The notes under the pieces were generated by a model. It did no database searches, was not told the origin of the DNA, and saw only the letters and a program-made list of their open reading frames with translations. This document shows, one piece after another, positions 17,878-27,288 of a stretch of DNA of 64,000 nt. The first letter of the stretch is position 1; every line of letters starts with the position of its first letter. Source of the stretch: Metarhizobium sp017305935 (GTDB lineage Bacteria; Pseudomonadota; Alphaproteobacteria; Rhizobiales; Rhizobiaceae); contig NZ_JARRIR010000003.1 of the NCBI RefSeq assembly GCF_029601685.1, positions 248,001 through 312,000 on the forward strand, given 5' to 3'. The translations under genes and the position numbers were made by a program.

Positions 17878-18100
17878 GCGGTCATCCTTGTTTGAGCCGG
17901 TTTGCGGCCGGCATGGGTTTCCGAGGGACGCTACGTGCGGAGTATTGCGTTTTCGTGCGGGTTGGATGGAGGTCGCGTGAATGTGATCCGGCTTGAACAT
18001 TTCCGGTGAACACAGGTTCGCCGGAAATGCTCTCTTTTTGTGTTTGGCGCTTTGGCCTGGGCCGGGGCTATCCCGCACAAAGCGGTGAATCGCCCGCTGG

Positions 18101-19291
18101 CTACGCTGACAGCGCCTCGCGAACGGCCCTGACCGCCGCAAGCGCCGTCCGCAGCCGCGTCGTGCTCACGAATTCCGGCCAGCTCGACAGGATGACCGCC
18201 GCGAAATCCGCTTCCGGGTCGATGTAGATCAGTTGTCCGAAGACGCCGCGCGCCATATAGGCGCCGCGTGCGGTATCCTCGATCCAGAACTGGTTGTGAT
18301 AGGCGCCGGCGGGCAGGGCCTCTCGATAAATGTCGCCGAAGAGCGCCGGATCGGCACCGAAGCGCGTTGCGGCAATCCAGCCGGGCGACACGATACGCCG
18401 GCCATCGATCTCGCCGCCGCGAAGATGCAGCAAGGCGAAACGCGCATAATCGCGAAGGGTCGCGTTGAACCCGCCGTCACCCAGCGCATAGCCGGCGGTA
18501 TCCACGGTGAAATAGGCGTCTTCCTCCGCCCCCATCGGCGCCCACAATTCGCGGCTGACGAGTTCCGCAAGCGGCGCTGCGGCGGCGCGTTGCAGCACGA
18601 AGGCCAGCACATCCGTCTCGATCGAGCGATAGCGGAAGGAGGCGCCGTGCGGGCATTCCAGATCCTTCAGGGACAGGATCAGATCCCAGACATGCGTGGG
18701 CCAGTCCGCGTTCGGGCTATCCTTCCAGCCGCTGGCGACATCCAGCTGCGCCATGTGGGAATCGAGCGCGGTATAGGTCTCGTCGAAGACCACGCCGCTG
18801 GTCATGTCGAGGACGTGCTGGACGGTCGCGCCGCGATAGGCTGTCGCCTCCAGTTCCGGAAGGTAGTGCGTCAGGAGCGCGGCGGGGTCGACCACGCCGC
18901 GATCGATCAGGATGCCCGCCACGGTGCCGACGACCGATTTGGCGACCGATTGCGACAGGTGCTGGGTGTGTGGCGCCATTCCGTTGAGGTAGCGCTCGGC
19001 CACGATCTTTCCGCCGTGGAGCACCAGGAAGCCATCGGCATAGCTCGTTTCGAGGAAGCCGGCGATGGTGTGGCTCTGCCCCTCCGCCGCGAAGGAAACG
19101 GCATCGATATCCCGCAGATCGACCGGCAAAGGGCTTGCCGGCCCCGTTCCGCGCCAGACCTTCGTGGTCGGCAGAAGCTCCCGGACATGCTGGAAGGTCC
19201 AGCGATTCCAGGGCGCGCGGTCCCAATCCTGCCTTGGAATATGGGAATTGCCGGGTACGGTCGGATCGCGGAAGGGCGGAACGGTGTTCAT
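18101..19291 (-). CDS. Beta-lactamase-fold serine hydrolase
   Basis: A 396-residue class C beta-lactamase-fold hydrolase resembling 6-aminohexanoate-dimer hydrolases and esterases. The SxxK active site is SVAK at residues 115-118 (SQSVAKSVVG), and Tyr221 in FRYRSIETDVLAF fits the YxN/YxS position. No signal peptide is seen, so it is probably cytoplasmic. It is encoded last in the RpiR-amidase-importer operon and may open an amide or ester linkage in the imported compound. Confidence 0.82.
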   Translation of the reverse strand: MNTVPPFRDPTVPGNSHIPRQDWDRAPWNRWTFQHVRELLPTTKVWRGTGPASPLPVDLRDIDAVSFAAEGQSHTIAGFLETSYADGFLVLHGGKIVAERYLNGMAPHTQHLSQSVAKSVVGTVAGILIDRGVVDPAALLTHYLPELEATAYRGATVQHVLDMTSGVVFDETYTALDSHMAQLDVASGWKDSPNADWPTHVWDLILSLKDLECPHGASFRYRSIETDVLAFVLQRAAAAPLAELVSRELWAPMGAEEDAYFTVDTAGYALGDGGFNATLRDYARFALLHLRGGEIDGRRIVSPGWIAATRFGADPALFGDIYREALPAGAYHNQFWIEDTARGAYMARGVFGQLIYIDPEADFAAVILSSWPEFVSTTRLRTALAAVRAVREALSA

Positions 19292-19319
19292 GCTTGGCCT
19301 CGTTTGCGGTTGGAGCGGA

Positions 19320-20246
19320 TCAATCGTTACGGCGAAGATAACTGCCGCCGACGAATTCTCCGAAGAGGGTGCCCATATCGCTCATCATGGCGAAGTTGCG
19401 CTTGGCCTTCGGCCCGAGCTTGGTGGCGACGGCGTCGATCAGCAGGTTGAGCACGACACTGAGGCTCGCCGTCGAATCCCAGAAGGTTTTTACATGCGTA
19501 TGCGCCTCGAATACGAAGCGCGTATAGGCGAAGGCCCAATGACTGAACTTGTCGGTGACGATGACCAGCGGCATGTCCATCGACTTCAGCTTCTCCACCA
19601 GCTTGATGCCGCGCGTCGCATAGGAGGCGGTGTCGACGAGGACGACGACGCTCTGCCGGGGATCCGCATTGATGATCTCGCCGAAGGTGCCCGAGGCGTT
19701 GTCGATGAAAATGACGTTGGAACGCGCCCAGAGCAGGCGGCTGGCGAAATCCAGCGCCAGGCCCTTCGAGGCCTGGAAACCGACGACATAGATGGTGCGG
19801 GTCGTCGCCAGCAGGCCGGCGGCCTCGTCCCACACTTCGGACGTGGTCAAGGCATAGGCCTTGACGATGGCATCCAGCTCCAGCCGCAGGCTCTCCTGCA
19901 GCATCTGCTGCCGGCCCTCGCGCATCTGAAAGCGGGCCATGTAGTCGTCGATTTCGCTGTCCTTCTCCGTGACCGCCACGCGCAATCGCTTCTTGAGGTC
20001 GCGCAGGTTCTCGAAGCCGAGGCCGCGAACGAACCGCGTGACGGTCATTTCGCTGACGCCGACTGCCTGTGCGATGCTGCTGCCGGTCTCGAAGGGCAAT
20101 ATCTGGATATTGTCCAGCAGATAGGCCGCAAGGCTTTGCTCCGAGGGCGAAAAACCGGGCATGCGGTCGCGCAGGATCGCTTCGATGTCGATCTTCTCCT
20201 CGCCATTCGCTCCCTCGGCGCCCTTGCCGTTTCGTGCTTTCGCCAC
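19320..20246 (-). CDS. RpiR/MurR family transcriptional regulator
   Basis: A 308-residue regulator with an N-terminal RpiR-type helix-turn-helix (GSSIAQAVGVSEMTVTRFVRGLGF near 55-78) and a C-terminal SIS domain (TIYVVGFQASKGLALDFASRL), a fold that binds phosphosugars in this family. The operon has no obvious sugar-phosphate enzyme, so the effector may be an amino sugar or peptidoglycan-derived compound. It is encoded 13 bases after the amidase stop, and a 19-base inverted repeat upstream of the operon (26814-26832) is a possible target. Confidence 0.9.
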   Translation of the reverse strand: MAKARNGKGAEGANGEEKIDIEAILRDRMPGFSPSEQSLAAYLLDNIQILPFETGSSIAQAVGVSEMTVTRFVRGLGFENLRDLKKRLRVAVTEKDSEIDDYMARFQMREGRQQMLQESLRLELDAIVKAYALTTSEVWDEAAGLLATTRTIYVVGFQASKGLALDFASRLLWARSNVIFIDNASGTFGEIINADPRQSVVVLVDTASYATRGIKLVEKLKSMDMPLVIVTDKFSHWAFAYTRFVFEAHTHVKTFWDSTASLSVVLNLLIDAVATKLGPKAKRNFAMMSDMGTLFGEFVGGSYLRRND

Positions 20247-20258
20247 AGTGACAGCCTC

Positions 20259-21710
20259 CTAGAAATTGCCGGCATGAACGGCCGGGCGCCCCTGTCCCCA
20301 GATTCCGGGCGCGCCTTCTACCTCTTCCTCGATTTGTCGCGCAGCCGCAAGCAGCAGGTCTTCGCGTCCGAAGCGGGCGACGAGCTGGATGCCGATGGGC
20401 AGGCCGTCGCGGCTGCGCCCGAGCGGCAGGGAAATCGCGGGTTGTCCCGTGGCGTTGAACAGCGCCGTGAACGTCTCCTTCGGCGCGAGGTCGTCGAACA
20501 CGCCGTCCACGTCGATGCCCGGGCGATCGGGATCGAAGGTGCCGATCGGTTCCGGCAGCATGGCGCTGGTCGGAGTCAGCAGGAGATCATAGCCGGCGAT
20601 GAAGCGCCCGAGCTGCCGTGTCACCCGATCATAGACGGCGAGCGCATCGATAAGCTGCGCGCCGCTGATGCCGAGGCCCCAGCGATACAGGGCATGGACG
20701 CTTGCGCCAAGCGCCTCTTCCGGCGCGCGGTTCATCTGCCGCGCCATAGCCGGCATGTGCGCGGCGGCATCCGCAGCCCAGATGACCTTCTGCGCCTGCA
20801 GGAAAGCCGGATAGTCGAAGTCCGGCGATGCCTCCTCGACATGGTGGCCAAGCGCGGCGAACCGCTCCGCCGCCGACCTCGTCGCCGCTGCGACCTCCGG
20901 GTCGATCTGCACGCCGGACCAGGACTGTGTACAAAGGGCGATGCGCAGCCCCTTCGGCCTGTGCTCGATGACATCGAGATAGGGGACTGCCGGCGCCGCG
21001 ATTTCATAGCCGTCGCCGGCATCCGGGCCATGGCACCGGTCGAGCAGGGCTGCGGTATCGCGCACCGAGCGGGTGAGCATGAAGGCCGTCGCCAGGCCCA
21101 GAAGCGGCGCATTGGCATTGGGCGATCCCGTCACCCGGCCACGCGACGGCTTCAATCCGATCAGCCCGCAGAACGCGGCCGGATTTCGGATCGATCCGCC
21201 ACCGTCGCTGCCTTGCGCAAAAGGCACGATGCCGGCCGCGACGGCCGCCGCCGCCCCGCCACTGGAACCGGCCACGCCGCGCGCCGGGTTCCACGGATTG
21301 CGTGTGGCGCCATAAAGCGGCGATTCCGTCGCCGCCGGCACGCCGAACTCGGAACTCGCCGTTCGCCCGGCATTGACCAGGCCGGCCGCGCGCAAGCGCG
21401 TCCAGTACACGGCATCGTGAGCGGCGCGAAACCCCTGTGCCAGGCGGCTACCGAACTCGGCGGGCCGCGCCGCCTCGATGGGAAAGTCCTTGGTCAGCGT
21501 CGGAATGCCACCGAAGGGCGTGGCGGTCCCGGCCTCGGCCAAACTGTCCAACGCATCCGGATAAAGCTCGATGACGGCGTTCAGCGCGGGATTGACCGCC
21601 GCAACCGCTTCCTCGACGCAGCGGCCGAGTTCCCTCGGCGTGATTTCCCCCTTCGCCAGGAGGCGGGCGAGGCCGGTGCCGTCATGGGCGGTGTATTCGT
21701 CAAGTCGCAT
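20259..21710 (-). CDS. Amidase signature family hydrolase
   Basis: A 483-residue amidase signature enzyme. The Ser-cisSer-Lys triad is visible: Lys74 in TLTKDFP, cis-Ser149 in AGSSGGAAAAVAAG and nucleophile Ser173 in GGGSIRNPAA. Such enzymes hydrolyse amide bonds of varied small molecules. Its start overlaps the end of the ATPase gene by about 11 bases, tying it to the dipeptide-type importer, so the transported compound probably carries an amide. No Asn/Gln-tRNA amidotransferase partner genes are present. Confidence 0.87.
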   Translation of the reverse strand: MRLDEYTAHDGTGLARLLAKGEITPRELGRCVEEAVAAVNPALNAVIELYPDALDSLAEAGTATPFGGIPTLTKDFPIEAARPAEFGSRLAQGFRAAHDAVYWTRLRAAGLVNAGRTASSEFGVPAATESPLYGATRNPWNPARGVAGSSGGAAAAVAAGIVPFAQGSDGGGSIRNPAAFCGLIGLKPSRGRVTGSPNANAPLLGLATAFMLTRSVRDTAALLDRCHGPDAGDGYEIAAPAVPYLDVIEHRPKGLRIALCTQSWSGVQIDPEVAAATRSAAERFAALGHHVEEASPDFDYPAFLQAQKVIWAADAAAHMPAMARQMNRAPEEALGASVHALYRWGLGISGAQLIDALAVYDRVTRQLGRFIAGYDLLLTPTSAMLPEPIGTFDPDRPGIDVDGVFDDLAPKETFTALFNATGQPAISLPLGRSRDGLPIGIQLVARFGREDLLLAAARQIEEEVEGAPGIWGQGRPAVHAGNF

Positions 21711-23364
21711 GATGTGATACCGATTGTGAATGGGGGGCTGTACGCTCTGTCGGCAGGCGGGCCAGCGAGGCGACCAGCGCCTGGGTATAGGGATTTTGCG
21801 GCGTGGTCAGAACCTCGCTCGCCACGCCTTGCTCCACGATGCGTCCCGCCTTGAAGACATAGACGCGCTGGCACAGGCTGCTGACCACGGAAAGGTCGTG
21901 CGAGATGTAGAGCAGCGTCAGCGCCCTCTCCCGCTGCAGCCGCACCAGCAATTCCAGAATCTGCGCCTGGGTCGTGACATCGAGCGCCGAGGTGATTTCG
22001 TCGGCGATGAGCAGTTGCGGCTTCAACGCCAGCGCCCGCGCAAGGCCGACGCGCTGGCATTGGCCGCCGGAAAGCTGGCGCGGCTTGCGATCGCGCAGGC
22101 TGCGTGGAAGTTCAACCGTCTCCAGCAGGGCATCGGCCTGTTTGCGTGCCGTCTGCCGATCCGCAAGGCCATGCCGCCAGATCGGCTCGGCGACGGCCTC
22201 GGCGATCGTCAGGCGCGGATTGAGGGAGTCGTACGGGTTCTGGAACACCATCTGCACCCGGCGGCGGAACGCCGTCAGCGCATCGCCGGCAAGTGTTCCC
22301 ACATCCTGGCCGTCCATGCGGATCGTGCCGCCGCTCGGCGTATTGAGGCGCACGATCGAGCGGGCGAGCGTGCTCTTGCCCGAGCCGCTTTCGCCGACGA
22401 TACCCACGGTTTCGCCGGCGTTTATCGTCAGATCGATGCCGTCGAGGGCGCGGAAGGAATGATCACCCCCGATGCCGCCAAGCAGGCTCCGGCTGGCGCC
22501 GAAGGTCACCGAAAGCCTCGCGATATCGAGCAGAGGCGCGCTGCCGCCGGCGGTCGCGGTCGTGCCATAGGTCCTGCGGCCAGGCTGCGAGTCGATCAAC
22601 AGCTTCGTATAGGGATGGCTCGGCCGGTTGATGACTTCGTCGATCGGCCCCTGCTCCACCACCTCCCCGCCGCGCATCACAACCACGCGCGAGCAGATAT
22701 CCGCGACGACGCCGAGATCGTGCGAAATGAGGATCATCGCCAGGCCGGTCTTGCGGTTCAGTTCCTTGAGCAGTTGCAGGATGCGGGCCTGCACGGTGAC
22801 GTCGAGCGCGGTCGTCGGCTCGTCGGCGATCAGCAGCTTCGGCTGGCAACCGATGGCACAGGCGATCATCGCCCGCTGCTTCATGCCGCCGGAAAACTCA
22901 TGCGGATAGGACCGCGCCCGCTTTTCCGGCTCGCGAATGCCGACATCGTCCAGCAGCCTGACCGCGCGCTGCCAGCCTTCCCGCTTGCTGATGCCGAGAT
23001 GCCGGATCATCGGGGCCGCGACCTGCTGGCCGATGCGGCGCAGCGGATCGAGATGCGATGCCGGGTTCTGGAAGATCATGCCGATGTCGCGGCCGCGAAT
23101 GGCGCATAATTCGTCCTCGCCGAGCGCCAGCAGATCGCGGCCATCGAGCGCCACGCTGCCTTGCGCGCTTGAGCCGGCCGCCAGCAGCCGCATCACCGCG
23201 CGGCAGGTCACGGACTTGCCCGAGCCGCTTTCGCCGACGATACCGAGGATTTCTCCCGGCTGGAGCGTGAACGAGACGTTCTTCACCGCCGCGAAAGCGC
23301 CGAACGTGACGGAGAGGTCGCGAACATCAAGCAGTGGCGGCTTGCCGTTTTCCAGCCCAGTCAT
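21700..23364 (-). CDS. Fused double ATPase of a dipeptide-type ABC importer
   Basis: A 554-residue protein with two complete ATPase domains, as if DppD and DppF were fused. The first has GIVGESGSGKSVTCRAV and FSGGMKQRAMIACA; the second has GIVGESGSGKSTLARSI and LSGGQCQRVGLARAL. Each ends with the oligopeptide-type C-terminal tail. It starts with an ATGA overlap (23361-23364) after the DppC-like permease. One polypeptide would supply both nucleotide sites of the importer. Confidence 0.9.
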   Translation of the reverse strand: MTGLENGKPPLLDVRDLSVTFGAFAAVKNVSFTLQPGEILGIVGESGSGKSVTCRAVMRLLAAGSSAQGSVALDGRDLLALGEDELCAIRGRDIGMIFQNPASHLDPLRRIGQQVAAPMIRHLGISKREGWQRAVRLLDDVGIREPEKRARSYPHEFSGGMKQRAMIACAIGCQPKLLIADEPTTALDVTVQARILQLLKELNRKTGLAMILISHDLGVVADICSRVVVMRGGEVVEQGPIDEVINRPSHPYTKLLIDSQPGRRTYGTTATAGGSAPLLDIARLSVTFGASRSLLGGIGGDHSFRALDGIDLTINAGETVGIVGESGSGKSTLARSIVRLNTPSGGTIRMDGQDVGTLAGDALTAFRRRVQMVFQNPYDSLNPRLTIAEAVAEPIWRHGLADRQTARKQADALLETVELPRSLRDRKPRQLSGGQCQRVGLARALALKPQLLIADEITSALDVTTQAQILELLVRLQRERALTLLYISHDLSVVSSLCQRVYVFKAGRIVEQGVASEVLTTPQNPYTQALVASLARLPTERTAPHSQSVSHHAT

Positions 23365-24212
23365 GCCGTCACTCCTCGACGTTGTATCTGTCCAAGCCCG
23401 TCGCCAAGCAATGCAAAGCCGAGGCCCAGGGAAATCGCGGCCAGGCCGGGGAACAGGCAAATCCACCAGGCCTGCTGCACGAAGGCCTGCCCATCGGCGA
23501 TCATGACGCCCCATTCGGCCAGCGGCGGCTGCGCACCCATGCCGAGGAAGCCGAAACTTGCGCCCGCCAGCATGACGAGCACCGCATCGCTGACCGCATA
23601 GGCGATGACCGGGCCGATGGCGTTCGGCAGCACATGATGACCGAGGATGGCGACCGGCCGGTAGCCCAGGCATTTGGCCGCCTGGATATATTCGCTTTCG
23701 CGGATCGTCAGCACCTGCGCGCGCACCAGCCGCGCATAGCTGACCCAGCCGACCAGCGTCAGCGCCAGGATGAAGTTGAGAAGACCCGGCCCGAGCACGC
23801 CGACGATGGCCAGCACCAGCACGAAGAAGGGAAAGGCCACGGTGAGGTCGTAGATGCGCATGAACACATTGTCGACGACACCGCCAAAATAGCCGCTCAG
23901 CAAGCCGATGGTGGTGCCGATCAGCAGCGGCGGAAGCACCCCGGCGACGCAGAGCAGCAGATCGACGCGGCTTGCGAAAAGAACCCGGGAGAAGACATCC
24001 CGTCCAACCTGATCGGTACCGAACCAGTGAAGCGCGCTCGGCGGCGACAGCATGTTCATGATGTCGATGGCATCGGGGTCATAAGGTGCGATGACGGGGG
24101 CCGCGAGCGCCAGCGCCAGCCAGCCGCCAAGGATGGCGAGGGCGACAAGCATGGTGGGCATGGGCTTGCGAAAGGATGGCATGGCTTGTGCCAAGACAGG
24201 GGTGTCGATCAT
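23361..24212 (-). CDS. DppC-like ABC permease
   Basis: A 283-residue permease with the N-terminal LSPPSALHWFGTDQVGRDVFSR segment diagnostic of DppC/OppC, five to six membrane segments and the ATPase-contact loop EYIQAAKCLGYRPVAILGHHVLPN. The start at 24212 follows a GATCGTCCATGATC context, 11 bases after the DppB-like stop. It forms the transport channel with the DppB-like protein. Confidence 0.9.
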   Translation of the reverse strand: MIDTPVLAQAMPSFRKPMPTMLVALAILGGWLALALAAPVIAPYDPDAIDIMNMLSPPSALHWFGTDQVGRDVFSRVLFASRVDLLLCVAGVLPPLLIGTTIGLLSGYFGGVVDNVFMRIYDLTVAFPFFVLVLAIVGVLGPGLLNFILALTLVGWVSYARLVRAQVLTIRESEYIQAAKCLGYRPVAILGHHVLPNAIGPVIAYAVSDAVLVMLAGASFGFLGMGAQPPLAEWGVMIADGQAFVQQAWWICLFPGLAAISLGLGFALLGDGLGQIQRRGVTA

Positions 24213-24223
24213 GGACGATCTCC

Positions 24224-25162
24224 TCAGAACCGGACGCGCGGATCGATGAAGGCGGTGAGCAGGTCCACGGCCAGCGTGATCAGAACGGTCGAGACCGCGA
24301 AGACCAGCGTCAGCCCCTGCACGACGTAGTAGTCGCGGCCAAGCAGGGCGTTGACCATCAATGTACCGAGGCCCGGAACCGCATAGACCGTCTCGACGAT
24401 GACGGCGCCGCCGATCATGAAGGCCACCATGACCCCCAGCAGGTTGAGCGTCGGCAGCACGGCATTCGGCAGCATGGTCTGCCAGAAGATCTGCCGTTCC
24501 GTCGCGCCCTGCGCCCGCGCGGCGGTGACGAAATCGGCCGTCGTCTTTTCGATGAGGGCGGCGCGCAGGCTCTGCGTCAGGACCGGCACCAGCCAGATGG
24601 CCGTCGAGACGGCCGGCAGGAAAAGATGGTGGAGGTGCCCGGTGAAGCCGGTGCCGTAGCCCGACACCGGGAACCAGCCGAGGCTGACACCGAAGAAGCG
24701 CGACATCATGATGCCGAGCCAGAAGACCGGGATGGTGAGGCCGGCGATACCCACGAGGCGGATGATCTGGTCGCCAATGCCGCCGGGGCGGCGCGCGCCG
24801 AGAATGGCGAGCGCGACCGTCGGCGGAACGGCAAGGCACAGCACATAGCCGGTCAGGAACAGCGTCGGCCACATGAACTGCTCGATGAGCTGGATGACAG
24901 GCCGCTGGAAACGCAGCGACAGGCCGATATCGCCGGAAACAAGATTGGCGATATAGGTCAGGAACTGCCGCCAGAGCGGCAGGTCGAGCCCGTATTGCGC
25001 GCGGATGGCCGCGATGCTTTCCGCGCTCGCCCGCTCCCCGGCAAGAAGCCGTGCGGGATCGCCCGGGGCCATGTGCACCAGAAGGAACGTCACGAGGCTG
25101 ATACCGGCGAGCACGCCGATCAATTGCAGCAAGCGCCGCGAAATGAGTTGCAGGAGGGGCAA
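24224..25162 (-). CDS. DppB-like ABC permease
   Basis: A 312-residue permease with the DppB hallmark first helix followed by LVHMAPGDPARLLAGE, and the contact loop DFVTAARAQGATERQIFWQTMLPNA. It is the second gene of the operon, 65 bases after the binding-protein stop. Confidence 0.9.
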   Translation of the reverse strand: MPLLQLISRRLLQLIGVLAGISLVTFLLVHMAPGDPARLLAGERASAESIAAIRAQYGLDLPLWRQFLTYIANLVSGDIGLSLRFQRPVIQLIEQFMWPTLFLTGYVLCLAVPPTVALAILGARRPGGIGDQIIRLVGIAGLTIPVFWLGIMMSRFFGVSLGWFPVSGYGTGFTGHLHHLFLPAVSTAIWLVPVLTQSLRAALIEKTTADFVTAARAQGATERQIFWQTMLPNAVLPTLNLLGVMVAFMIGGAVIVETVYAVPGLGTLMVNALLGRDYYVVQGLTLVFAVSTVLITLAVDLLTAFIDPRVRF

Positions 25163-25227
25163 TCCGGTTCTCCGGTTCGAGCGTCAAGGACGCGACGCTC
25201 TCGCAAGCGACGCGTCCTGGAGGCGGC

Positions 25228-26772
25228 TCACTGGCCGATCGAGGTTTCTTCCAGCGTCCATTGCAGCGAGGGCGTCAGCCGGAGGCCCTGGAGCCGCCTG
25301 GAATAGGCAACCGCGTTCGGCGCATAATAGAGAGGGATCTGCGCGACCTCTTCGGTGGTGATCCGCTGGATCTCCTTGTAGATTTCCGCGCGCTTGGCCG
25401 GATCGGCCTCCCTTGTGCCCTGCTCCACCAGCGCATCGACCTTCGGGTTCTCATAGAATGTGTTGTAGGAGTTCGATCCGCAGGTGCCGCAGACGGCCCA
25501 GCGCACGGCAAGGTCCGGATCGGGGGTCTCGTTATACCACCAGTTGGCGGCGGCGTCGTAGTCGCCCTTGCCGGTGGCATCCCACCAGGCGCCGCCATCG
25601 ACATTGACGATCGACGGTTTCAGGCCGATCGCCTGCCATTGGGCCTGGATCAGCAGCGCCATCTGCTGCGACAGCGCGTCGGCGGTTGCGAGGATCTTCA
25701 CCTCGCGCCCGGCCATGCCGGATTCGGCCAGCAATTCCTTCGCCTTGGCGGGCTCGTAGGAAATGCCGGGATAATCCTTGTCATGGAAATCGACGCTGCC
25801 CGGCAATGTGGTGTTGGCCGGTTCGGCATAGCCGCGCGTGATGGCCTTGGCCATGGCCTTGTTGTCGATCGCCATGCCGGCCGCCTGCCGCGCCTTCAGG
25901 TTGGAGAAGGGCTCGCGCTTGTGGTTGAGCAAGGTCATATAGATGGTGGTCGAGGGCTCGAGCCGCATATCCACCGTCTCGACCGTCTTCAGATCGTCGA
26001 CCTGCGCCCACGGCACCGCACGCACCACGTCGATCTCGCCAGCCTTGAGCATGGCGATGCGGGTCTCGGGCGATGCGATCTCGATCAGTTCGACCGTGGC
26101 GTCCGACTTCGGATAGCCCTTGCGCCAGTAGTGCGGATTGGGCTCGAGAACCAGTTTCTCGTTCGGCTTCCACTGCTTGACCTCATAGGGGCCGGAGGTC
26201 ACCGGAACCGAGGCGAAAGCCTCCTCGCCGCGTTTGTCGACATCGGCCTTCGAGACGATGCCCATGTTCCAGATTTCGGCATTGCCGAGGAACGGCGCGA
26301 AGGCCGACTTGAGCGTGACCACCACGGTTTTCGCATCCGCCGCGCTCACCGCTTCGACAGCGCCCAGCGGCGCGGGATAGGCCGATTTCTTGTCGGTCCG
26401 GATACGCTCCAGGCTAAATGCCACGTCGGCGGCCGTGATCGGCGAACCGTCCGAGAACTGGGCATCGCGCAGATGGAAGGTGTAGGTCTTGCCATCCGGC
26501 GAAATGTCCCATTTCTCGGCCAGCCCCGGCTCCAGCGCGCCGGTTTCGGCATCGCGGCGCAGCAGGCGCGAATAGAGCTGGCCATAGGTTTCGATGTTGC
26601 CGGCCGCCGCCGAGCGCATCGGGTCGAGCGTCGTGGTCTGGAACGGCGACACGACGCGGATGACGTCGGCGGCAAAGGCCGGAACGGTCCAGCACAAACC
26701 CATCGCCATCACGACAGCCCCGTGCAGTACCGCGCTCGCAGCCCGCATGCGGGATCGGCTCAAGGAATTCAT
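25228..26772 (-). CDS. Family 5 (dipeptide/oligopeptide-type) ABC substrate-binding protein
   Basis: A 514-residue periplasmic binding protein with a Sec signal ending AFA near residue 35. The family 5 signature is present: DAETGALEPGLAEKWDISPDGKTYTFHLRDA-like N-lobe with LRDAQFSDGSPITAADVAFSLER. The ATG at 26772 has a strong GGGAGGAGAAAAG site; an upstream in-frame ATG at 26787 would translate that site itself. It leads the seven-gene operon ending with the serine hydrolase. Family 5 proteins bind peptides, nickel, haem or glycoconjugates, so the ligand is unknown. Confidence 0.9.
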   Translation of the reverse strand: MNSLSRSRMRAASAVLHGAVVMAMGLCWTVPAFAADVIRVVSPFQTTTLDPMRSAAAGNIETYGQLYSRLLRRDAETGALEPGLAEKWDISPDGKTYTFHLRDAQFSDGSPITAADVAFSLERIRTDKKSAYPAPLGAVEAVSAADAKTVVVTLKSAFAPFLGNAEIWNMGIVSKADVDKRGEEAFASVPVTSGPYEVKQWKPNEKLVLEPNPHYWRKGYPKSDATVELIEIASPETRIAMLKAGEIDVVRAVPWAQVDDLKTVETVDMRLEPSTTIYMTLLNHKREPFSNLKARQAAGMAIDNKAMAKAITRGYAEPANTTLPGSVDFHDKDYPGISYEPAKAKELLAESGMAGREVKILATADALSQQMALLIQAQWQAIGLKPSIVNVDGGAWWDATGKGDYDAAANWWYNETPDPDLAVRWAVCGTCGSNSYNTFYENPKVDALVEQGTREADPAKRAEIYKEIQRITTEEVAQIPLYYAPNAVAYSRRLQGLRLTPSLQWTLEETSIGQ

Positions 26773-27288
26773 CTTTTCTCCTCCCAATGTTTCCCTTTCG
26801 ACATGAGGCGGAGGTTATGTGATATTACTAACTTCTGTCAACAGTCAGGTTGAAAAGATAACAATGGCCGTCGTCATCGGCGCGGCGGAATTTTTGGTAT
26901 GGAGTGCGCCCCGATTGCGCCCCCTGCAACTGCGTCGCTGGAACAACGTCCTCGGAGGTACTCGCCGTAGAATACCTTGCGTCTGCCGACGGCCCGCTGA
27001 TGCATTTCGACGTTTCGTCGAAGTCGGGATGCATGGCGCCGGAGGCGACGAAGATGCTCTTGGTCGTGGTGGAGGAAAAAAGGCAATTTCACGCGCGCGG
27101 CGGCTCGGCTCGGCGTTTCCCGGTCCGCGCGGAGCGTGCTATGGCCGGCTGTGGCCGCAACGATATCGTACGCAATCGCGATCCAGGGGGCGAGGCGCAT
27201 CGCCTGACCCCCTGGCCTGATTTGCCGGATGCAACTTCATTGTCGCGCAGGCTGTCCGCCCGGCCCGCATGGCTTCCCGGAACGGAAA
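26773..27288. other. 516-base gap with no convincing gene
   Basis: This stretch lies between the binding-protein start and the aldolase-like gene stop, both on the minus strand. Open frames exist on both strands (for example 26904-27353 plus, 26874-27200 minus), but they lack good ribosome-binding sites, overlap each other and do not resemble a known family. The left 70 bases carry the operon promoter; the remainder may be decayed sequence. Confidence 0.6.
26812..26841 (-). promoter_or_regulatory. Predicted promoter and inverted repeat of the RpiR-amidase importer operon
   Basis: On the minus strand a perfect TTGACA (26836-26841) is followed after 17-18 bases by a weak ATAACCT -10. The spacer and -10 are covered by the imperfect inverted repeat GTTATGTGATATTACTAAC (26814-26832; GTTA-N11-TAAC), an AT-rich island in GC-rich surroundings. 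The RpiR protein of this operon is the candidate binder. Confidence 0.4.

Noticed and set aside
19065..21854. 929-codon plus-strand open frame
   Set aside because: It runs antisense through the serine hydrolase, RpiR and amidase genes, which all have intact motifs; its translation shows no domain.
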